DNA of 10,892 nt from Bacteroidota bacterium (GTDB lineage: Bacteria; Bacteroidota; Ignavibacteria; UBA10030; UBA6906), in NCBI GenBank assembly GCA_003541875.1, contig DPLS01000361.1, positions 1,039-11,930 on the forward strand, written 5' to 3'. A program made the position numbers and the translations under genes. Positions 7,040-10,892 of this stretch are shown piece by piece (positions within the stretch are counted from its first letter, which is position 1; each line of letters begins with the position of its first letter). The notes under the pieces were generated by a model. It was not told the DNA's origin, ran no database searches, and worked only from the letters and a program-made list of their open reading frames with translations.

Positions 7040-8392
7040 ATGACCAAACTCGCAACCACTGCGGCTCTGAGTGTGTGCCTTGTCGGCACGCTCTGCGCCG
7101 CCAGTCCTGATGCGTCGGGGAAGATATTCCCATACCCGATTCATCAAACCATTCTGGACAATGGTTTGAAGGTGATCTCGATCCCGTTCGACAGTCCCGG
7201 GATTATCGCCTACTACACCGTTGTTCGCACGGGTTCGCGCAATGAGGTGGAGCCCGGACTCTCCGGGTTCGCACACTTCTTCGAGCATATGATGTTCCGT
7301 GGCACGGAGAAATACAGCAAGGACAAATACAACGACGTGCTGAAATCAATCGGTGCGGATGACAATGCCTTCACAACCGACGATTACACAGCATACCACA
7401 CGCTGGCCAGCTCCGATGCACTTGAGACGATCATGGATCTGCAATCAGATCGTTTCATGAATCTGAAATACTCGGAGGAAGCTTTCAAGACAGAGGCAGG
7501 AGCAATCCTCGGCGAGTACAACAAGAATTACTCCAGTCCGTTTATGACGATCTTCGAAAAACTCCGTGACGCGGCGTATGAGCAGCACACATACAAGCAT
7601 ACCACGATGGGCTTTCTCAAAGACATCATGGATATGCCGAACCAGTACGAGTACAGTCTCAAATTCTTTGACAGGTGGTATCGACCGGAGCACTGCGCTG
7701 TTCTCGTAGTCGGCGATGTCAATCACGACAAGCTCGTTGCAATGGCGAAGAAATACTACGGCAATTGGAAACGAGGAACGTACAAGCTGGACGTCCCGGT
7801 TGATTCGCCGCAAGGCAACGAGAAATCTGTCGAGCTTCCGTGGAAGGCCCAGACACTTCCTATTCTGTCCGTAGGCTATCACGGTCCGGCGTTCAGTGAC
7901 ACCCAGATCGACATGCCCGCGATTGATTTGCTCTCGCAGGTATTGTTTGCTCAAAATTCCGATCTCTTCAAGAAGCTGGTTATCGAAGACCAGGCCGTGG
8001 AGTTTGTACAGGGAGGGCAGCAGGATTCCCGGGATCCCGGACTCTTCCAGATCATCACGCGCATCAAGGATCCGAAGAATATCGACAAAGTGCGGGATGA
8101 TATTTATGCTGCGATCGAGAAAGCCAAGACTACCCCGGTCCCCGCTGACCAACTTGCCCAGATCAAATCGTTCCTGAAGTACAGCTACGCTTTGGGTCTG
8201 GACAACGCTGATGCAATTGCCCGCAGTCTCGCTCACTATGTGCAAGTCACTGGCGATCCGGAATCGGTGAATCGTGTCTATGCGCTGTACGATAAAGTGA
8301 CACCTGAGGATATCATGATGGTTGCGAACAAATATTTCAGCCCGAACAACCGGACTGTTGTTCTTTTGACAATGGAAGGAGCGAAACAATGA
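7040..8392 (+). CDS. Zinc-binding M16 peptidase, catalytic subunit
   Basis: Encodes a 450-residue exported metallopeptidase of family M16 (the pitrilysin/processing-peptidase clan), one N-domain plus one C-domain. A Sec signal peptide, MTKLATTAALSVCLVGTLCAA, suits signal peptidase I; the Cys residues do not sit in a proper lipobox, so periplasmic or surface location is expected. The inverted zinc motif HFFEH is at His79, Glu82 and His83, and the third ligand is Glu159 in AILGEYNKN, 75 residues later as the family requires. The C-domain (about 240-420) has LFKKLVIEDQAVEF where M16B partners carry an R-x6-Y pair; here those positions are Val314 and Glu321. So the catalytic half is present without the substrate-anchoring pair. 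It overlaps the next gene by 4 bases (ATGA, 8389-8392), which supplies that pair. Substrates are probably peptides or unfolded polypeptides. Confidence 0.92.
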   Translation: MTKLATTAALSVCLVGTLCAASPDASGKIFPYPIHQTILDNGLKVISIPFDSPGIIAYYTVVRTGSRNEVEPGLSGFAHFFEHMMFRGTEKYSKDKYNDVLKSIGADDNAFTTDDYTAYHTLASSDALETIMDLQSDRFMNLKYSEEAFKTEAGAILGEYNKNYSSPFMTIFEKLRDAAYEQHTYKHTTMGFLKDIMDMPNQYEYSLKFFDRWYRPEHCAVLVVGDVNHDKLVAMAKKYYGNWKRGTYKLDVPVDSPQGNEKSVELPWKAQTLPILSVGYHGPAFSDTQIDMPAIDLLSQVLFAQNSDLFKKLVIEDQAVEFVQGGQQDSRDPGLFQIITRIKDPKNIDKVRDDIYAAIEKAKTTPVPADQLAQIKSFLKYSYALGLDNADAIARSLAHYVQVTGDPESVNRVYALYDKVTPEDIMMVANKYFSPNNRTVVLLTMEGAKQ

Positions 8393-9945
8393 AGAAGGCA
8401 ACCTGGCTATTGCTCATTCTATTCCTGACAGGAGCGTTCAGGATAGAGGTTCTGGCGAAGACGCCAGTGAAAGTGACTGAAATCTACAGTGCAAATTCTC
8501 CTCTCATCGACTTCAGGATCATTCTGCGTGCTGGCTCAATCAACGACTGGAAGGGGAAGGAGGGCATCAACTCCCTCACGGCGTTTATGATCGCGCAAGG
8601 TGGTACGAAGGACCTGAGGTATCAGGAGGTTGTTGCCAGGCTCTACCCCTGGGCAGCGGGTATCAATGTGCAGCCTGAAAAGGAAATCACGACGTTCGTT
8701 GGTACCTGTCACCGTGACCACCTTGAACAGTTCTACAGGTTGTTCAGTGATCTCCTGTTGAACCCGAGGTTCGATCCCGACGACTTCACCCGCAACAAAG
8801 ACTTCGCGCTGAGCTATCTTGAGAAGAACCTGCGAGGGACGGATGATGAGAACCTCGGCAAGGAAGCATTCTCGATCGCGATGTTTGCGAATCATCCATA
8901 CGGCACCGCGGGTGCGAGTGTGGTTGGGTTGAAGTCAACTTCGCTTGAGGATGTGAAAGAGTACTACAAGAAGACGTACAACACCGGTAACATCTGGATA
9001 GGGATAGCAGGGGGCTACCCGAAGTCTCTGATTGAGCGAATGAAAAAGGACTTCGCCTCTCTTCCTGATGGCAAGTTCACGCCCGTTTCATTGCCAGCAC
9101 CGAAGAAACTCGACGGACTGGAAGTCGATATTGTGGAGAAGCCTGCTCGTGCTGCCGCGATTTCGATTGGCCATCCGCTGAACCTTACCCGCAAGGACAA
9201 GGATTTCTATCCACTCCTTCTTGCCAATTCATATTTCGGGGAACACCGAACATTCAACGGTGTGCTGATGAATCGGCTGAGAGGCGACAGAGGACTGAAC
9301 TACGGCGACTATTCATATATTGAGCGATTCACAGGCGGACTTGGCAGCAACTCAAGGTTCGCGGATGTGAACACTCCGCTACGGCAGCAGTATTTCAGTA
9401 TCTGGCTGCGACCGGTGCAGCCTGAGAATGCTCACTTCTCGGTCCGTGCGGCGATGTACGAGCTTGAGAAATTCGTGGACAAGGGGTTGACGAAAGAGGA
9501 GTTTGAACAGACGAGAAAGTTCGTCCTCAACTATTCAAAGTTGTGGGCGCAGACGCTTGATCGCAGGCTGGGCTACAAGATGGATGCGGAATTCTACGGG
9601 ATGAAGGATGACTATATCGAGCGCATCGAGCGGGAGCTGAAGGCGTTGAAGGTGGACGATGTAAACAAGACAATCAAGAAGTACATCAGTGCAAAGAATT
9701 TGAAGGTTGCGATAGTGACGAACGATGCAAAGAATCTCAAGGATGCAATGCTCTCCAACGCCCCGTCGCCGATCAAGTATCAATCTCCAGTTTCCGAGAA
9801 GATCCTGGAAGAGGATAAAACGATCTCGACGTTGCCCCTGGGGATCAATGCGTCCAAGACACGCGTTGTACCCGTTAGTCAGTTGTTTGAAAACGAGAGT
9901 CCCGGCGTCACGATAGAGAAGAAGGATGATGAAGTGAAGAAATAG
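8389..9945 (+). CDS. M16-family non-catalytic partner subunit
   Basis: Encodes a 518-residue exported M16 homologue that lacks the zinc site. The signal peptide MKKATWLLLILFLTGAFRIE ends near VLA at residue 23. Where HXXEH should stand, before the conserved MIAQGGT, the sequence is SLTAF at 62-66 (Ser, Ala and Phe replacing His, Glu and His), so metal binding is not possible there. The N-domain covers about 27-210 and the C-domain about 230-420. The latter keeps MNRLRGDRGLNYG with Arg298 and Tyr305, matching the R-x6-Y pair that anchors substrate in two-chain M16B peptidases. A charged C-terminal tail of about 60 residues (from about 460, ending EKKDDEVKK) is longer than in the catalytic subunit. 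AAGGAG at 8376-8381 is a good ribosome-binding site 7 bases before the ATG. It most likely forms a heterodimer with the product of the gene before it. Confidence 0.9.
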   Translation: MKKATWLLLILFLTGAFRIEVLAKTPVKVTEIYSANSPLIDFRIILRAGSINDWKGKEGINSLTAFMIAQGGTKDLRYQEVVARLYPWAAGINVQPEKEITTFVGTCHRDHLEQFYRLFSDLLLNPRFDPDDFTRNKDFALSYLEKNLRGTDDENLGKEAFSIAMFANHPYGTAGASVVGLKSTSLEDVKEYYKKTYNTGNIWIGIAGGYPKSLIERMKKDFASLPDGKFTPVSLPAPKKLDGLEVDIVEKPARAAAISIGHPLNLTRKDKDFYPLLLANSYFGEHRTFNGVLMNRLRGDRGLNYGDYSYIERFTGGLGSNSRFADVNTPLRQQYFSIWLRPVQPENAHFSVRAAMYELEKFVDKGLTKEEFEQTRKFVLNYSKLWAQTLDRRLGYKMDAEFYGMKDDYIERIERELKALKVDDVNKTIKKYISAKNLKVAIVTNDAKNLKDAMLSNAPSPIKYQSPVSEKILEEDKTISTLPLGINASKTRVVPVSQLFENESPGVTIEKKDDEVKK

Positions 9946-9972
9946 TTGTGGCATTTGCGTTTCCGTTTGCCA

Positions 9973-10006
9973 AAGGGCATCTCATGTGGTGATGTGAGGT
10001 GCCCTT
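9973..10006 (+). terminator. Hairpin after the M16 gene pair, possible terminator
   Basis: AAGGGCATCTCA (9973-9984) pairs with TGAGGTGCCCTT (9995-10006) as a 12-base stem with one G-U wobble and a 10-base loop. It lies 27 bases after the M16 stop. The run that follows (TCTGGTTTAG) is only weakly T-rich, so rho-independent termination may be inefficient. Confidence 0.55.
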
Positions 10007-10024
10007 CTGGTTTAGCATCCCTTC

Positions 10025-10053
10025 TTGCCTTTTTAGGAATATCTGAACATACT
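10025..10053 (+). promoter_or_regulatory. Candidate promoter for the small membrane protein gene
   Basis: TTGCCT (10025-10030) and CATACT (10048-10053) are spaced by 17 bases, each with 4 of 6 sigma70 matches, about 34 bases before the ATG at 10087. They follow directly on the hairpin, which suits separate transcription of the gene. Weak evidence by itself. Confidence 0.28.
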
Positions 10054-10086
10054 GTGAAAGTGTGTTCGCGGAAATTGGAGCAAGAA

Positions 10087-10551
10087 ATGAATGGTCAGCC
10101 CAAAATACCGTTGATGTTACGGCTCAAGCCGGCTGTGCCCCGCCACTACGTGTTTGCATTGGCGGGATGCCTGTGGGCCTTTGCGGGAGTTTTTCTCTGC
10201 TTCCGCGCTGCGGTGTGGCTTGGGGTGTTTTCGTTTGGGGCGGAGATGGCGCTGGAATTGGTCAGCGTTGTGCTTGCCGCTGCAAGCTACTCTCTTGTCT
10301 TCTCCAGGTTGGTGCAAAAGAATATTGATCGGATCAATGGGCTGCCGGAGCGTGCATGCGTATTTGCGTTCACCCACTGGCGTGGATATCTCATGATCGT
10401 GTTGATGATGACTCTCGGCCTGACTCTGCGCAGCACCGCTATTCCCAAGTACTATCTCTCCGTTCCGTACGCAGCGATGGGTGGGACGTTGTTGATTGGA
10501 AGCGTTGGGTTCTTTCGACAGTTCCTCGCTGGCGTGGCAGGGAAGGGTTGA
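10087..10551 (+). CDS. Small four-helix integral membrane protein of unknown function
   Basis: Encodes a 154-residue inner-membrane protein I cannot name. The ATG at 10087 has GGAG at 10077-10080, 6 bases upstream. The frame stays open back to a TTG at 9946, but that would place the terminator-like hairpin inside the gene and has no ribosome-binding site. Four hydrophobic segments are visible at about residues 20-40, 46-70, 97-112 and 125-145. Between the second and third is a polar loop, QKNIDRINGLPERACVFAF, followed by THWRGYLM. The later part has LTLRSTAIPKYYL before the last helix (YAAMGGTLLIGSVGFFRQF). This arrangement, with a conserved Cys, the W-R-G-Y-L segment, the R...IPK segment and a Gly-rich last helix, resembles a widespread family of small bacterial membrane proteins of unknown role, which I recall without a name. 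It stands alone between a hairpin and a convergent gene. Confidence 0.78.
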   Translation: MNGQPKIPLMLRLKPAVPRHYVFALAGCLWAFAGVFLCFRAAVWLGVFSFGAEMALELVSVVLAAASYSLVFSRLVQKNIDRINGLPERACVFAFTHWRGYLMIVLMMTLGLTLRSTAIPKYYLSVPYAAMGGTLLIGSVGFFRQFLAGVAGKG

Positions 10552-10583
10552 CAGCGTTTGGATGGAAATGATTTACCGAACAG

Positions 10584-10611
10584 ACAGGGGCGCGCGTTGA
10601 TGCGCCCCTGT
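10584..10611. terminator. Strong hairpin between convergent genes, likely bidirectional terminator
   Basis: ACAGGGGCGC (10584-10593) and GCGCCCCTGT (10602-10611) form a perfect 10-base GC-rich stem with an 8-base loop. It sits 32 bases after the stop of the plus-strand membrane protein gene and 9 bases after the end of the minus-strand hydrolase gene. A run of five T at 10624-10628 follows on the plus strand but at some distance, and the minus side is not T-rich. Its position between convergent genes supports termination in both directions. Confidence 0.7.
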
Positions 10612-10620
10612 GTAGTTGAC

Positions 10621-10892
10621 CTACTTTTTGAAAACTCTCTTGAAGAATTCCTGCATGTCTGCCCATGATTTCTTGTCCGCCTTTTCGTTGTAGGCAAGCG
10701 GCAGGTTGAATTTCTTCCCCATCTCGGTCGAAGCCGGGTTGGTGAAGCCGTGGATTGCATCCGGGTAGTTGATGAACTTGAAGTCAACCGTTGCTGCTTT
10801 CATCTCTGCTTTGATGGCCTTTATGCTCTCTTCCGAAACGAACTTGTCTGCCGCACCGTTGCACACAAGAATCTTGGTCTTCACTTTCCCTT
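10621..10892 (-). CDS. Dienelactone hydrolase family protein, C-terminal part (enters from right edge)
   Basis: This is the last 90 codons or so of an alpha/beta-hydrolase of the dienelactone hydrolase family (COG0412 type). The visible part begins GKVKTKILVCNGAADKFVSEE, the strand and turn that carry the catalytic Asp (codon at 10848-10846), and continues to NYPDAIHGFTNP, which carries the catalytic His (codon at 10752-10750). It ends with LAYNEKADKKSWADMQEFFKRVF, the C-terminal helix pattern usual in this family. The nucleophile, normally Cys or Ser, lies outside the window. The GTG at 10884-10882 is in frame but is an internal Val codon, because the frame is open to the edge and the family needs about 150 residues more upstream. 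The enzyme hydrolyses esters or lactones; the substrate is not known. A signal peptide, if any, would be off the window. It is convergent with the membrane protein gene. Confidence 0.88.
   Translation of the reverse strand, partial: GKVKTKILVCNGAADKFVSEESIKAIKAEMKAATVDFKFINYPDAIHGFTNPASTEMGKKFNLPLAYNEKADKKSWADMQEFFKRVFKK

Noticed and set aside
7445..8401. A 318-codon open frame on the minus strand opposite the first M16 gene.
   Set aside because: The plus-strand gene has full M16 motifs. The antisense product has no family pattern and no ribosome-binding site.
9946..10086. A TTG-initiated extension of the small membrane protein by 47 residues.
   Set aside because: It would run through the terminator-like hairpin, begins directly after the M16 stop without a ribosome-binding site, and adds no recognisable domain.
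1..10892. Search for CRISPR arrays, insertion sequences, tRNA genes, direct repeats and defence-system genes.
   Set aside because: Read by eye on both strands, no regularly spaced repeats, transposase motifs, tRNA cloverleaf or defence-type domains were found. Gene content is envelope biogenesis, peptidase and transport.

Overview
The window reads as a bacterial chromosomal segment of middling GC content, densely packed with genes. A free-living, diderm (outer-membrane) organism is suggested by a lipoprotein with a canonical lipobox, two exported M16 peptidase-family proteins and an envelope-polysaccharide gene set. Several protein sequences, notably the lipoprotein and the M16 pair, look to me like those of the Bacteroidota/Ignavibacteria-type (FCB) branch. 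That placement is from memory and is weak. Shine-Dalgarno sequences are present before some genes (7040, 8389, 10087) and absent before others (871, 1013).

Layout. (1) Positions 1-871, minus strand: a small unknown lipoprotein, then, 3 bases downstream, the N-terminal part of an MdtG-like major facilitator exporter that runs off the left edge. (2) Positions 872-1012: a short divergent promoter region with candidate back-to-back promoters. (3) Positions 1013-6897, plus strand: a five-gene surface-glycan operon of GT4 glycosyltransferase, Wzx/MOP-type flippase, NodB-like deacetylase with an extra N-terminal domain, second GT4 glycosyltransferase and EamA/DMT-family transporter. All four junctions are 4-base start/stop overlaps (GTGA, GTGA, ATGA, ATGA), so the genes are almost certainly translated as a coupled unit. 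(4) Positions 7040-9945, plus strand: two exported M16-family proteins, again joined by an ATGA overlap. The first keeps the zinc site and the second has lost it but keeps the Arg/Tyr pair, the pattern of an obligate two-subunit M16B peptidase. A hairpin follows. (5) Positions 10087-10551, plus strand: a small four-helix membrane protein of unknown function. (6) Positions 10584-10611: a strong hairpin between convergent genes. (7) Positions 10621-10892, minus strand: the C-terminal part of a dienelactone-hydrolase-family enzyme entering from the right edge.

How it fits together. The operon plausibly builds, modifies and exports a lipid-linked surface glycan: two glycosyltransferases add sugars, the deacetylase alters an acetylated sugar and the flippase moves the product across the inner membrane. 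No priming transferase, polymerase or export porin is visible here, so the pathway is incomplete within the window. The M16 pair is a separate two-gene unit probably acting in the periplasm. I see no tRNA, rRNA, CRISPR array, insertion sequence or prophage signal. The most notable points are the complementary active-site losses in the M16 pair and the unusual deacetylase; neither is proof of an undescribed system.
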